Source of the DNA: Rotaria socialis
Taxonomy: Eukaryota; Rotifera; Eurotatoria; Philodinida; Philodinidae
Length of the DNA stretch: 64,000 nucleotides
Reading direction: 5' to 3'
NCBI GenBank assembly: GCA_905331475.1
Contig: CAJNYU010000521.1
Location: forward strand, 45,387 to 109,386
Of this stretch, positions 13,652 through 27,934 are shown one piece after another; the stretch's first letter is position 1; the number at the start of each line of letters is the position of its first letter. The notes beneath the pieces were generated by a model that saw nothing but the letters and a program-made list of their open reading frames with translations, was not told where the DNA came from and did no database searches. The translations under genes were made by a program, and so were the position numbers.

Positions 13652-15945
13652 ATGATAAGTAAAATCCAACGGCGTATTACATCATTGTGTTTATGGATTC
13701 CGATCATTTTTTTATTAAAAAGTCAAACCGTTTTCAGTAATCAAATAGTCGATTTAATGGGCGCACTAAGAAATAAAACTGCGCACGATGTTCGGTCGAA
13801 AATAAATTTAGGTTTGCTTGGCGCTTTATTTCAAATAGAAAAACCTATTGTATTCATTATTTTCTCTAGCGTCAGAATTTCGAGATGTTCTACAAGCTAT
13901 TCAAAAGCATTACTATAACACAACCGTTCGACGTTCGTATTTTGTTTTTGCGTTGAAATATTGAACTTTTTTTGTTGCCGTTTTGATTCTGTTATTTAGC
14001 TTGTTTACCTGGCTTTCATTTTTATAATGGTTCGTGTTACTATTTATCACCAATGACATCAACATGGAAATCGGCATCCAGAAGTTGTTCGAAAATACGT
14101 AATTCGTCTTTAGTTGCATTTACAACTAAATACGAATTTGATTTCGTCGTGAATACATTACTAAAACCGTCCGATGTTAAGCAAGCATTTGTTGGCTTAT
14201 TATATTCTACTAACGAAAGTAAATGGTATTGGCTCGACGGACGAACATTTTACGATGATACATTTGGACATTTATATCATGAATATAGACGAGAGACATC
14301 GCATTGTGGATTAATTAATATTGTGAGTAAAATTGAAGTTGCCTTTGAAGGAAGAAATTGTGAAACCGATGACGCACGATATGTTTGTAAATATGGTAAG
14401 AAATATTAATTGCCGTTAGCTAGAGTTTTTGTTATGTCAAGCTGTTCTCTTGTGTTTTTTTGTTGAGTCTCTATAAGAATGAAAATCGTACCAGAAGAAT
14501 ATTTCAATTAGCTTAAGAATCGTTTTTATTAATGAGGAGTGAATCTTTACGGTTGGATGATGTAATGTATTTACATGAGAGAAAAAATTTCCAGTCTGAT
14601 ACTTCTCGTTAGTTGATATTTACTGTTTCTTTTAAAGAGACACTCCAATGAATTGTTGACGCGATTGATAGAAACAGAAGAGAACAACACGTAAACTGTA
14701 GACAAGGTAAAAGTGGTCATTAGATTAGACGAGTGAATGTCCAATGAAAAATGTTTTGCACTTGAAAACCCATCGATACCAACAATGAGAACGCGACGAA
14801 AGAGTGTTTTATGAAGCAGGATGTACTCATAATTGGTTTTCTTTTATCCGATACTTAATTTAATCTAAGCTCACTGTGTAGTGAAAATAGGATGTTCGTC
14901 ACAAGGAATTTATCAAGTTTTTAGATATGCCATTCGACTGTCGTTCAGCAGTGATGTATGGAGAAAATTGAGTCAGTAATCACAAATGGATTTGATAGAT
15001 TAGTAATAAAAAAAAACTGAGCAATACTTATTGTAGGAGGTCGATGATAATCTCTACTGTAGAAAGACTAATTTCCGGAATGAAAAAATAAGTGCTAATG
15101 CGGCAGACAGGCTAAATATTTTTTATCGTTCGAGCTCTTGTACGTTCTACACGAGCGGCCAAGCAAGAATAGTAAAAGTTCAATGGAATTTGGTCCGATG
15201 AATTTTTGAAAGTGAGTTTTTTGCCTTACTGTAAGATCTCTACCGGAAGCTTGTCGGAAAATTAATTTCCAATAGTCGATGTATAGATCTAACACAAGCT
15301 TCAATCGAAGTTTCGAAGTTCGATCGGTCCGTACTGCTCGATGAGATCTGCAATTATCTTTGCAAAAAGAATTCAATTATACGCTAATTCTTCAATAAAA
15401 AATCTATCGTGTGGAAAAAGTTGATTTGAATAAAACCGATAATTATTTTTAGTTCAAAATTATTGTTACGGAAAAAATCTATGTAGTGGTCGCGGTGAAT
15501 GTATGAGTATTGGTATGGAATATAAATGCCGATGTAATTTTCTATATCGTGGCAAAAAATGTGATTCATGTAAATTATTATTATTTAAAAATAGATTTCT
15601 TTTTTCTGAATAGCGTTTTTTATTTTGCGTTGTAGTTAGTTCAAAAGGTTTGCAAACAATAGTCGCTTTTGCTCTTATTATTCTAATGGGATTCATTGGA
15701 TGTTTTTTGAAATTTAACATTTGCTCCCACTGTCAATTAAGAAACAGGTAGATGTTGATATTTATGTCAAATGAAAGAACTATTTCTATTCTTATTGTAG
15801 ACGTCATTCGCTGGATGATTTTATTAATGAACGACAAACAATTTTAGGTAATAAAAAAAATACTGAAGTTTTTTTTGTTCTCTGTTCTAATATATATATA
15901 TCTTTAGACGCACACGAGAGAAAGAAATCTATGAGCCAATATTAG
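13652..15945 (+). CDS. Type I membrane C-type lectin/EGF protein (paralogue 2)
   Basis: Likely exons are 13652-13811, 13870 to about 13932, 14000-14395, 15453-15569, 15636-15747, 15801-15847 and 15908-15945. The layout matches the gene at 4617: signal anchor (LCLWIPIIFLLKS), helical linker, lectin-like domain starting CLPGFHFYNGSCYY and ending ARYVCKYG, EGF module (CYGKNLCSGRGEC...CRCNFLYRGKKC), transmembrane helix (IVAFALIILMGFIGCFL) and a short basic tail ending in KKSMSQY. Here the lectin domain is in a single exon. The usual EPN and WND calcium-site motifs are absent. The donor of exon 2 is weak, so its exact end is uncertain. The last intron (15848-15907) is 60 bp and in frame, so retention would only insert residues. 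The pair is probably an old tandem duplication that now flanks the STRA6-like gene. Confidence 0.7.
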
Positions 15946-17942
15946 CTTAACCGTCGACAATTTTTTTGTATTTGATGTAGTGTTTTTAAAGTATTAATAA
16001 AAATAAAAGAATTTATCTTATACATATTCAAAGCAAAATGATTCTATTCCTACTATTATAAATTCAACAATTTAGCGAAATTTAAAACTATTTGCTATAG
16101 GTGGTAGGAAGATCAAAAAGGAAATGAGACTTGACTAGATTCTTTTTTGTTGCAAATAAGCATATATTAATGTGTTCTTATTTGTTATTAAAACATTTGA
16201 ACAATGCGTGTACGTGATATTTAGCTCTGCAACGGTGAACAACGTCTTACTTTAATTTATCCGAAAGGATAGCTAAAAATAGAAAATCACAAATATAATT
16301 TGGCAGGAAGAATCCTCTACTCTAGAGCGTGCTTTCCTGTTTATGCTGCCATTTAACTGAATAAAATCGATGTTAGCTTTTTCTTCTTGTTTTTAGCACA
16401 TAATTAGCATCGAGAGGATTAGAATCCTTTTCGATCAATCTTTTTTTTTTTGGTCAGGTTTGTAGAAAACTAGCTGGCAAAAATATATCAGATATATCAT
16501 ATTGATTTTCTAATCATTCATCATTATCAATATCCTATTTCGTCATTGTCATTACGTAGAATTTCCCGTTATTGATGGGCTTTTTTTTCTCTTTGGTGAT
16601 TTTTCTTTTGCTAATTCACTATGAATCCAATACTTATTATTGTCTTTGTTGCTAACAATAAATAGTTTGACAATAATAGAAGAATGTTTGTTTTCCTTAG
16701 AATTAATCACAATAAGGATTGTCAGACAGTTACCATAGCCAGAAAAGAAAACGGTTACTGGTAGAAAACAAAGAAGCAAGAGAGGAACATTGGGAGTACG
16801 TGAAGAAGAGAGCAGCAGCCGGAAGACGAACGAGAAAGAAAAAGAGAAACTTAACTCAATGAGTTTTTTCCTAAAAAAATGAATGAACAAGAAAAAGGAA
16901 ATATTCTTTTTATTTTCTTTCTCTCTCTTTCTTTCTCTCTCTCTCCCTCCTTAACATTCTAATCTTATCAATAACGTATATATGTTCAATTGATTTCAAG
17001 TATACGACTATTTTTCCGTGGGTCTTAGTTGAAACAAGAAAGCTAAATACTTAGTAAGCCATACCATTGTTGTTCTCTGGTTTATTATCGAGGTAAACAC
17101 ATGTTGTCAATATGATCGTTTTAGTCTAGTTGGTATGTCTATTGTCAAATTTTGCTCTTTTCAGAAGCCTACTTATTCCTATGCGAACTATGTTTCCGTC
17201 ATAATTTATTATCATGTTATCAGTCTATTTTTTATTGATAATCTATCGAGCTAATAAGATACGGAGAGAAGCGAAATGATTAAAATGAGATCTACTATAT
17301 AAATATATATATATATATAATATTCGTTCGTTTGTGCACAAATACAAGTCTTTGACAAGGCGATGAGTTTCAATGATGACAATATGTTATCGATTAAACG
17401 ACAGGAATATGAAGAGAGAAAAAGAAGAAGATAGAAAGAAATAGTTGATGCAAAAAAAAGATTATGGCTCGACTAGAGCAATATATTAATGGGCGATAGA
17501 ATCTTATCCAAGGCGTTTCGATGTATAAGAACATGAAAGAACAAAACAACACAGCAAAAAACTCAATATAGATAAATAGACAGGCGACAGGCAAAGGGAC
17601 AGAGCATTATGAGACAATCTGCATTTAGTGCATAGAAAAAAAACTATATTTATCTTTTTATCCTACACGAATACCACAGTAATATGACAATTAGGGAAAT
17701 GGTGTTGACCTTGCAAGTATTTTTCTTATGTATGATAGACAGTTTATTTTTTGCTAAGACTGATTGTCGCAACAATCAAACTTGAGACACAACATAAGCA
17801 CGCTATCATTCTGGTGTTTTTACAGTCCGAATTTTAGCTTTAGTAGTGAAAGGAATTCGAGGTGACTAAGTCTTTTTTATTTCTCCAATAGAAATAATAC
17901 GCAAAGACATATAAATATATATATATATATATAACAACCACT
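15946..17942. other. Intergenic, no gene supported
   Basis: AT-rich spacer and probable 5' region of the PKA gene. It contains a polypyrimidine tract (about 16896-16952, CTTTCTCTCTC-type), (TA)n runs near 17302 and 17918, and purine-rich low-complexity DNA at 16800-16860. The minus-strand open frame here (16552-16890) is Ser/Phe-rich low complexity and is not called. Confidence 0.5.
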
Positions 17943-19529
<1,587 letters not shown>

Positions 19530-22054
19530 ATAGAACAGAACAAAACAGTATGAAAATATTTACATCGCTAGTTTTTTGTAAATTGTCAGTGACGCTCTTG
19601 CCTAATATTTCAAAACAAAAACAAATTCACTAGTTTTTGCTTTATGCATTGCTCAAATCTCATGTGATCGATTTGAAAAGGAGTATTTATTTATTGTCTT
19701 AACAGATTCGCCGTTATCAAAGGTCTATTTAAATAATATTAAAATTTTCTATCAAAACAAGAAACCGGCCTTGTTAGCTTTTTGATCTTGCGAATCGACG
19801 TTTCGGATACTTGATTTATATATTGTTTTAGTGTACTTATGACTTTGAAATCAGTCGATAAAAAAGGATATTTCTATATTAGTTGAGGCAATGAAAACAA
19901 AATGAAATTTATTTTCTATACCATCGAAATGCCTTGATTTATCTCTAATTCAGAACATCCGTGTCTACTGTTTTGTTATTATTATTGTTTCATACGAGTG
20001 TTGTTTATTCGTTCGTTTAGTAAATTGATTGTAGATCATTTTAGATGTTCTCGTCTAGAATAATAATATCCTGAGAAGGGCTTATACATAACTGGAAGAT
20101 AGAAGAAAAAAAACTCTATTTCTTTACTTTGCTGTTGCATATTAGCTTGACGGTCTTATTTCTATGTGATATAGGATGCGTCAATTTTTTTCACAAGGGA
20201 TTTGCCAATGAATACGCTTCTGAGCTAGAACTAGTTATCGGAAATATCCTCTTGTGGCCATATTTATTGTTAACGCTAGAGATATGAAACTCTTAGCATA
20301 TGTAGTAACTCAAAAATATTTTAAACCAACAACGAGGACTACTTCGGTCTTGAGCACACTTGAATTGAAGGCAAGAGGAAGACTAGGGCCTGTTCAACTT
20401 ATTATTATGAATAATATGCACGTTTTAATCAAACTCGATCAAATTCATAGCGTGACTAGCCGTATTAAAGGACTATATAATGATATTTTCATCGACTAAT
20501 AACCCTCTTTCGTTCTCGAGTTGCAGTGCTAACAGTAAGAATTGATTGACATAGATAATAAAACTTCTTTAACTTGAGAGAACAAGGTTGTCTTGATATA
20601 ACTGATTAGCCTGAATTGCACGGATAGTATAAGAGACATTTGTATCTCACACAGTTAATATCATGTGTTTTTTTTGTATTTATCTAACTTCATTAGTTTT
20701 TTTCTTTTTCTCTATTCTGTGACATTTTCGATTGATAAAAAAAAGGCATCGTTGATGTCCTAAAAATAATTTGTAAACATTTTGCCTTGTACAACGCACT
20801 CGAACCGTATAATACTACTTGAAATACGTTATAATCCATCCGTATGAAGGTTATATTTCTATTTATAATATTGACATTTTCACCAATTCATTGTTAACTG
20901 CGTAGCATTATAAAATACTCTATCATATCGAACAGAGACATGCATAATAATACTTATTTATCTTAGCGAAAACAAGGCTTGAATATCTGTTTTATAACGA
21001 GCGAGATGATAAAATACTAATTTGTATCCTACAATGACGAGAAGCAAACCAGCGCTATTTATAATTATGTAATTCCGCTGAATAAACAAAAACAAGCGAG
21101 AAGTTTGACATTGATAAGAAAAGCAGAGTTCTAAGTAAATGGTGGCCAGAAAAACAAACGGCCAATATATTGATAAGATCATTGGTATGATCCACCTAGC
21201 ACATTGCTGAGAATAACCCGCTATGCTTTGTAAGAATTTGTCATTTGTTGTTACTATGAAAACATGTTTTCCTACCAAACAGCACACCTGATTGGTACAC
21301 TTGAAAAATCTACACCCAAAATATAGAAAAGAAAAAAACGATAATTTCGAATTTGACCAACACGCGTTCCTAGTACTTTTGTTTTACGCGGTAATTTTCA
21401 GTAAGTTAACAGTACATTTTTCTTGAAGAGCACTCGGCAAGTTTTAGAACAGAAATATCATTAACTTCAAATGTCTAAATACTACCCTATAGACATTCAG
21501 CTTACACAGGACAACTAATCAATTCCGAAGGGTTAAAAACAGATCGTGGGTCGAAAATGCATGCTGTCTTTAGCGAAAAATACATTTTGTGATATAATCC
21601 AGTGGTGCATTCTATTACGAAACAAATAAAAGTAAACAACATAAATACGAGCTGATATAAGTATAGATAAATTCCAGACCAGTACTATCTTTTTCCTGGC
21701 AAATGATATGTCAACTTTGACGCGAAACATTTCATTTATTCAAACAATATGTAGACTTTAAAGTGTATATCAAGCGTAGAAAAGTGCCAAGCATGAAATG
21801 TTTTAACGATTTCCCATGGGACCTAATATATATATATATATGTCATGTTCTCTGCAGCTAATGATTTCCTTTTAGATACAATTAAGAAAAATCATATTTA
21901 TCATGCTAACTTTCTCTTCATTAGCATAAGCAAACCCAACTTGTTTTTGTTCGTTTAAAACTGTCTTAACACACACACATTTATATCTGTTCACAAAAAA
22001 AAAGGAAAACATCGTACAAAGTACGAACAAAACAAACACGATTAGAAAATCGAT
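19530..22054. other. Intergenic and 3' UTRs, no gene supported
   Basis: Convergent spacer between the PKA gene and CCDC13. Only short open frames are present. One at 20958-21287 (minus) is hydrophobic but lacks family resemblance, conserved pattern or upstream exons. A (TA)n run lies at about 21829-21842. A possible CCDC13 poly(A) region lies just below 22055. Confidence 0.5.
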
Positions 22055-25000
22055 CTATGTTGATCCTCTTGTTGTTTGTAATGGTTTATAATGTTGAATT
22101 CCTTGTAGAAAAATATCTTTAACTGATTGTATGGTTTCATTATATAATTTTAAATCTTCTTCTTTGGCGTCTAACATTGATTTCATTGCGTTTTTGAGCG
22201 CATCATTTTCTTCGGCTTTAAGAGTTAAACGCATTTCGAGTTCCTCGATTGTTTCACGACTGTCCGACATCATCGATACTGATTTGGGTAATGAAGGAGC
22301 GGTTCCACGTCCTTTCACTACGAAAAAAGAAAGTGAGTTTTTTTTTCTTTAGATTTTTCAATTGTAAAAGAAAATTTTATTTACCTGTTCGATTTTTTAC
22401 GTTATTTAAATCGAGTTTGACTTTGTCCATGTCTTTTTCTAGGCGAACATTTACTTTACGTTGCTCGATGAGTTTATTTTCTCGATCGACAATTTGTGAA
22501 TTTGCATTATCAAGGCGTTTTTGTAATGTTTGAATAAAATCAACAAGACGATTTCGTTCAACTTCGAGAGCAGAATTTATACATTTGAGATCGTTATCCT
22601 CCTGAAAAACAAAAATAAAATGAAAACACTATCGACGATTCTTTTTCCATGTCTTACAGAAGTTCGTTTGGCATTGGCGGCACTTGGTGGTCGACTGCTG
22701 GATGTATTTGTAAAACCGTTCTTTTCAAGACGATTAAGAACTGGATCTGTTGTTGAATGTTTTAAAGCAGTTAATTGCATGGGCGCTAGAGTAACATTTT
22801 GCACTGGCGTATGCCGACTTGTTATGTTGACGAATGTGAGAGATTCGTCGGGTTTAACTAATGTTGAAGGTATTTCCGTGTCGTCTTTTTCATACTGAAG
22901 TAGAAATACAAGATTTTTTACTGAAAAATCTGATGTTGGTTTTATTTGGCGAATGTAGCGAAGGACCGCGAGCTTGTAGTGATCTATTTTAGAATGGATC
23001 TGACCCCGGACAGAAATCAGACGAAAAATTGAAAGTGAAAGTTTTCATGGGAAGGAATTCTTTGCTATTCTTGTTTATCTTATGTCGATGAAAGTGAAAA
23101 CAATAAGAAAAAATTTTGATGCAATATCAAAACATACTTTTTTACTCGTTCGTCGATAATTTTCCACAAATTCTACTTGGATAAAACTCATTTTCTTCAA
23201 GAAAATGACTTTCCGGCTTTATCTAACGCAGAGAATGGCATGTCTATTTGTGGTATCGAAGCTTATCCAACGAGCCCTATCTCAAGAGTGATAACCAAAT
23301 GCCATTGAAATAAATAATTACTTTAATATTCGCACAAAAAAAAGTATCTTCATGTCTTACATCAATTCTATTTTCGTCCAAGTGCATTTCAAGTTCTCTA
23401 AGCTTTGTTTCTTTTTGGTCAAGCACAAGTTGCAATTGTTTAATCATATTTGTTTGTTTCATTTGATCTAATTTCTGTGTTTGTTCTAATTCTGTATTCA
23501 TTTTACTTTTCATATCTAAATCTTTTTGTAATTGTTCATTTGATACTTTCATTTGTTGTTGTTGTTTAAGCAGAACTGCAACAAGTTCATCGTCGTGTTT
23601 GCTTTTATCTAATGATGCTCTCAGTTGTTCACGTAATGTTTTAACTTCATTCGATAGAATCGTATTACGAGTTTTCGATTGTTCTAATTTATCTTTCAAT
23701 GCTTGTTGCTCATTGCGTATCGATTGCATTTCTTGTTTTTGTTGCTCAAATAAATCTTTCCGATCGCGTTCAATACGACGTATATCATCGCGATGACGTT
23801 GTTGAGCAACAGACATCGTGTCATCATATTTGGAACCTAAAGAATTGCCATCCCAATCCTCATTGAAACCATTCGTAGACATCATGTTTGCTCGTGCTTT
23901 TAATTCATTAACCTAAATTCAGTAGGATTTTGTTTTCGTGGAAAAAATTTATTTCAGCTGAGAAAAATTACTTTATCTTGTAAAGCAAGGATTTGCTGTT
24001 GACGACCACGCCAATTAACTGTACCATTTAATATAGCTTGAATATTTACACTATCACCAACTTCTTTTTCCAAAGCCTATTGGCAAAAAAAAAATGAGAT
24101 CCGGTTTTACTTATGATCATTTGTCGAAGACTTAGAGGAGACTTGAGCTCCACTGCCTTAAATTAGTCTTAAAAAAAAAGGTTGAGATTAAAGATAGCTC
24201 GGATAAGACTCATGAGCTTGAACTGTATTTAACTTCTGCTAGTCTCCATAGGATCTAGTTGAGAAGATAAAACTGATGAGATTGACGGTACAATACAGCT
24301 CAGAAAAATGACTCGAGTTTCTATTTCACAGTAAAAAATTCAAAAGACTCATTCTATTACTTATTACGGATCCAATATAAAGTAGACTCGTTGATTAAGA
24401 TTTTATTTTCGTTACCTTCTGTGTTTTTTTCAATTCTTGTTTTGTAATATCGAGTTGAGACTTGGCTTCTGTGTGGCGTGCTTGTAAGTCTTTAACTTTA
24501 TCACGCAATTCTTTCAGTTCTTTTTCTGCTTTATTCTACGAGCAGAAAATAAAACCTTATTTTTTCAAAACTTAATTTTCAACTCACTTCATCAACAACG
24601 ACTGAAGTTCGTTGTATATCACCTTGTGTTTTGTTATTCTAATAGAAAAAAAATGTATTCACTAAATAAAATTCATAAATATATTTTTTTGTTTACTGTT
24701 GATTCGAGTTCTTTACATTTGATGGATAACTTTTTTAACTTTGCTCGTTCACTTTCTAACTCAGAAGATAATTCACGATTTTTCTTCGATAATTCAACAA
24801 CTTTCGTTGCTATTGCATCACCACCCACTGTATTCGTGCCTGAAATAGTGCAAGGTTTTCGAGATTAAATCAAAGAATAACCATAGGCACTTACTTTACC
24901 TATAAATGCTTGGCGTTCTTCTTCTTGAATACGACGTAAATAACCGACTTCATAATCTTTTTCAGCTAACAATTTTCGAAGACGACCATTTTCATCACGC

Positions 25001-25400
25001 AGTTCCTACGATAAATAGATATTAAACGTCTAAAAATAAAAACAAACGTCTTACTCGAATTTGTTCATTTAAACTTTCTTGTTGACTAGCAATAACCGAC
25101 GCGATGAGATTATTATTCTGAAGAAATGAAAATCATTGAAAATCTGAATAATTTGAACATACGTACCTCTTCAATTGGAAATGGACCAGAGTCCACTTCA
25201 AAATTCATTGAAACACTAGCCTAAATATTTTTACAAAGAAAAAAACATAATCCATTGATCACTCTAGTTCAATAATTTAAACTAACATCAACTGTAGATG
25301 GTTTTTTCTTAATCGATTTTTCTTTTAATTGATTCAATCGTTCTTTTTGTTGTTTTTGTAAGGCGGAAAATTGTTCGCGAACTATATCTTCACCACTCAT
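22055..25400 (-). CDS. CCDC13: CCDC13 homologue, centriolar-satellite coiled-coil protein
   Basis: Twelve minus-strand exons (25287-25400, 25167-25220, 25055-25117, 24900-25005, 24697-24839, 24588-24638, 24416-24535, 23972-24076, 23361-23912, 22658-22894, 22385-22601, 22055-22317) sum to 2025 nt, or 674 residues, in unbroken phase. Human CCDC13 is about 715. Diagnostic blocks are [15 protein letters not shown] then [28 protein letters not shown] with [15 protein letters not shown], the central coiled coil, and the C-terminal [11 protein letters not shown] plus [12 protein letters not shown]. In vertebrates CCDC13 is a centriolar-satellite protein needed for ciliogenesis and genome stability; a ciliary role would suit a rotifer. 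The protein is almost entirely coiled coil, rich in Gln, Lys and Glu. It is transcribed away from the KH-domain gene, whose start is 258 bp away. Confidence 0.92.
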
Positions 25401-25658
25401 TTTTTGTTTTCTCCTTATTACATCTCAATTGAAATGTGTCTACTCTTGCTGTTCTTTTCTTTCTCCATTGATTCGTCCTGGCGCCATGGTAACAATCCTC
25501 TATAACATAAAAGTGATTATTTTTCTTTTCTTTTCTATACATCTATGCATTGAAACGACAAATCGAATAAAAGTCAGGTTAATGGCTGCTCTAATACAAT
25601 CACACAACGAAGATTTGTATCCATCAGTGATCGAGACAAAAGAAAATCGTTTAAAACG
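25401..25658. promoter_or_regulatory. Shared divergent promoter region
   Basis: The 258 bp between the oppositely directed starts of CCDC13 and the FUBP-like gene must hold 5' UTRs and core promoters of both. No TATA box stands out. Bidirectional control is inferred only from the spacing. Confidence 0.5.
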
Positions 25659-27934
25659 ATGATAAATAATACGTCGGCTTTTCAAGATGCTCTTGCACGT
25701 GCTCGACAAGTAGCACAAAAGATAACAGCAGCAGCACCGAATGCACCTGCAACTTCATCATTAAAACGACCGAATAATGATGATGATTTTTCTAATAAAC
25801 GTCCAGCATTTACTTCACCAACACAGTCAAACGATATTCCGCCACCTGTTCTACGTGCTCAACTCGTTGCCCAACAAATAAATTCTCAACTAGGTGTTAA
25901 ATCATCGCCAGCCGATCTATCGTCATTTCCATTATCCAACCAATCAACATTTCAAGAAGATTATAAAATTCCAGATAAATTTGTCGGCCTAATTATCGGT
26001 AAAGGAGGTGAACAAATTATTCGACTTCAAGCCGAAAGTAGCTGTAAAGTTCAAATATGTCAAACACGACCTGATCCTGTGCCCGGTGGCCCGAATCCAC
26101 CTGATCGTTTAGCTAATCTATCTGGTTCAAGAGAGGCTATTGAACGTGCCAAACGCATTATGGATGATATAATAGCAAAAGGAAAAATGGCTGAAGGTGG
26201 TCCAATGGGTATTAATCCATATTCAATGGGTGGAACAAATATTAAATCCATTGATGTTATGTTGCCATCGGCTAAATGTGGATTAGTTATTGGAAAAGGT
26301 GGAGAAAATATAAAACGTGTGTCAGAAGAATTTGGCGTGAAAATGTACGTCGCTCAGGACACAACCGAAATCGATGGTATTGAGCATAAACCATTAAAAA
26401 TGACTGGAGAAGCTGATAAAGTCGAAGTAAGTTACTAAGAGAGAAAATACATGATTGCTAGCATAAGTAATGCTTTTCTATTTCAGCGCGCAAAACAATA
26501 TATACTAGATTCGCTAGCTAAATCTGGTGGTATACCGATGCCAAATCGTTTCAATTCGAATTCATCTAATACAACATCATTTAATGACTATGGTTCACGA
26601 GTAAGAATTTCTCTTCGATTTAAGATGCGTAGAACGAGAGAGAGAGATAAATGTTTTTTTTTGTTGTTGTGTTTTAGACTGGTGGTACACCAATGAGTGG
26701 TCCATGTAATGAAGCTACTTATCATGCACCTCATGATAAAGCTGGAATCATCATTGGCAAAGGTTTGTATAAAGTTATGTGTTTTATTTTATTTTTGAAA
26801 ATTCATTTTCATATTGAATTTATAGGTGGTGAAAGTATCAAAGAAATAAATCGAAAATCAGGTGCTTTTGTTGAACTCGATAAAGCTTATACACCTGCTA
26901 TTGGAAATTCATCAGATAGATTATTTAAATTACGTGGTACACCAGAACAAATTGTTCAAGCACAACAATTAATGTATGAAAAAATTATTAATAGTCCGGG
27001 TGGCCCTGGTGATATGCTAACGCCGTCACAATTTCAGCAGCAATTCAATTTACCATTACTTGGATCTAGTGTAGCTGATTCATGGAGTGGAAACAATGAC
27101 CCTTATGCAAATGATACTAACGGAGCAGCTGCAAGCGATCCTTACAGTCAATGGGCTAGTGCTTATGGACAATGGCCTGCAAGTAAGAACAACTGAAAGT
27201 GATTTTATCAAACAAAAAAATAAACATTTTTCTTTAAATAGTGAATCCTTATGAGAATAGTACATCAAATAATAATTCCTCGTCTAGTACAGATGCATCG
27301 GCTATGTCACAGATGGATCCAGCTTGGGTAGCTTATTATCAATCGATGAATTATTATAATATGATGCAAGCAAGTATGACCGGAACGACATCGTCAGCTG
27401 CAGCAACAAGTACAGCAAAAGCCACAGATTCAACAGCTACAAGTTCAACAACAGCTGGTATATATATTTTTTAATTTCACTATTTTGCTTTAAAGCCAAG
27501 AATTTATTCTAGCAGTCAACGCAACTACTGGACAACCGGACTATAGTCAACAATGGATCGAATATTATCGATCAGTCGGACAGAATGACATTGCCGATCA
27601 AATTATGCAACAAATGAAAGAGGTAATTAAATTACTTCAGGTTGCCTGCTAGATTCGATCGCTCATCAAATTTCTCTCTAAAAATCTATTAGCTTCTACT
27701 TATTCTTAATACTAATGCTACTATTTTTAGTCCGGTTCAAGCTCAGCAACGGGATCCAATAGCAGCAGTTCAACGGCTGCAGCACAAGCTGCTGCCGCCG
27801 CTGCAATGATGATGTCAGCTAGTAATCCGTGGGCAGCTTATGCACAACAATGGAATGGTGGTGCAAATGGTGTCGGTCCAACGGCAGCAAATACTACCAA
27901 TGGCAGCAGTTCATCAAATGCACCCTCGTCTTAA
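25659..27934 (+). CDS. FUBP: FUBP/KHSRP-family KH-domain RNA/ssDNA-binding protein
   Basis: Exons 25659-26426, 26487-26600, 26678-26762, 26826-27182, 27242-27457, 27516-27622 and 27731-27934. Three KH domains are seen with intact GxxG loops: GLIIGKGGEQI, GLVIGKGGENI and GIIIGKGGESI. The first two match KH1 and KH2 of FUBP, and the third matches KH4 (RLFKLRGTPEQI), so KH3 is missing. The N-terminus has a helix (FQDALARARQVAQKI) and an NLS-like KRPNND...NKRPAF as in FUBP. The C-terminus has two aromatic motifs, DPAWVAYYQSMNYY and QQWIEYYRSVG, equivalent to the family's Trp/Tyr-rich activation repeats, within Ala/Ser/Thr-rich sequence. FUBPs bind single-stranded DNA or AU-rich RNA to control transcription, splicing and mRNA decay. 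The stop is followed at once by a good donor (GGTAAGC), which suggests a 3' UTR intron ending near 28066. Confidence 0.9.

Noticed and set aside
16552-16890. Minus-strand frame of 112 codons
   Set aside because: Ser/Phe-rich low complexity opposite a purine-rich tract; no family pattern.
20958-21287. Hydrophobic minus-strand frame of 109 codons
   Set aside because: Could mimic a membrane protein, but it has no conserved motif, no partner exons and is in a convergent spacer.
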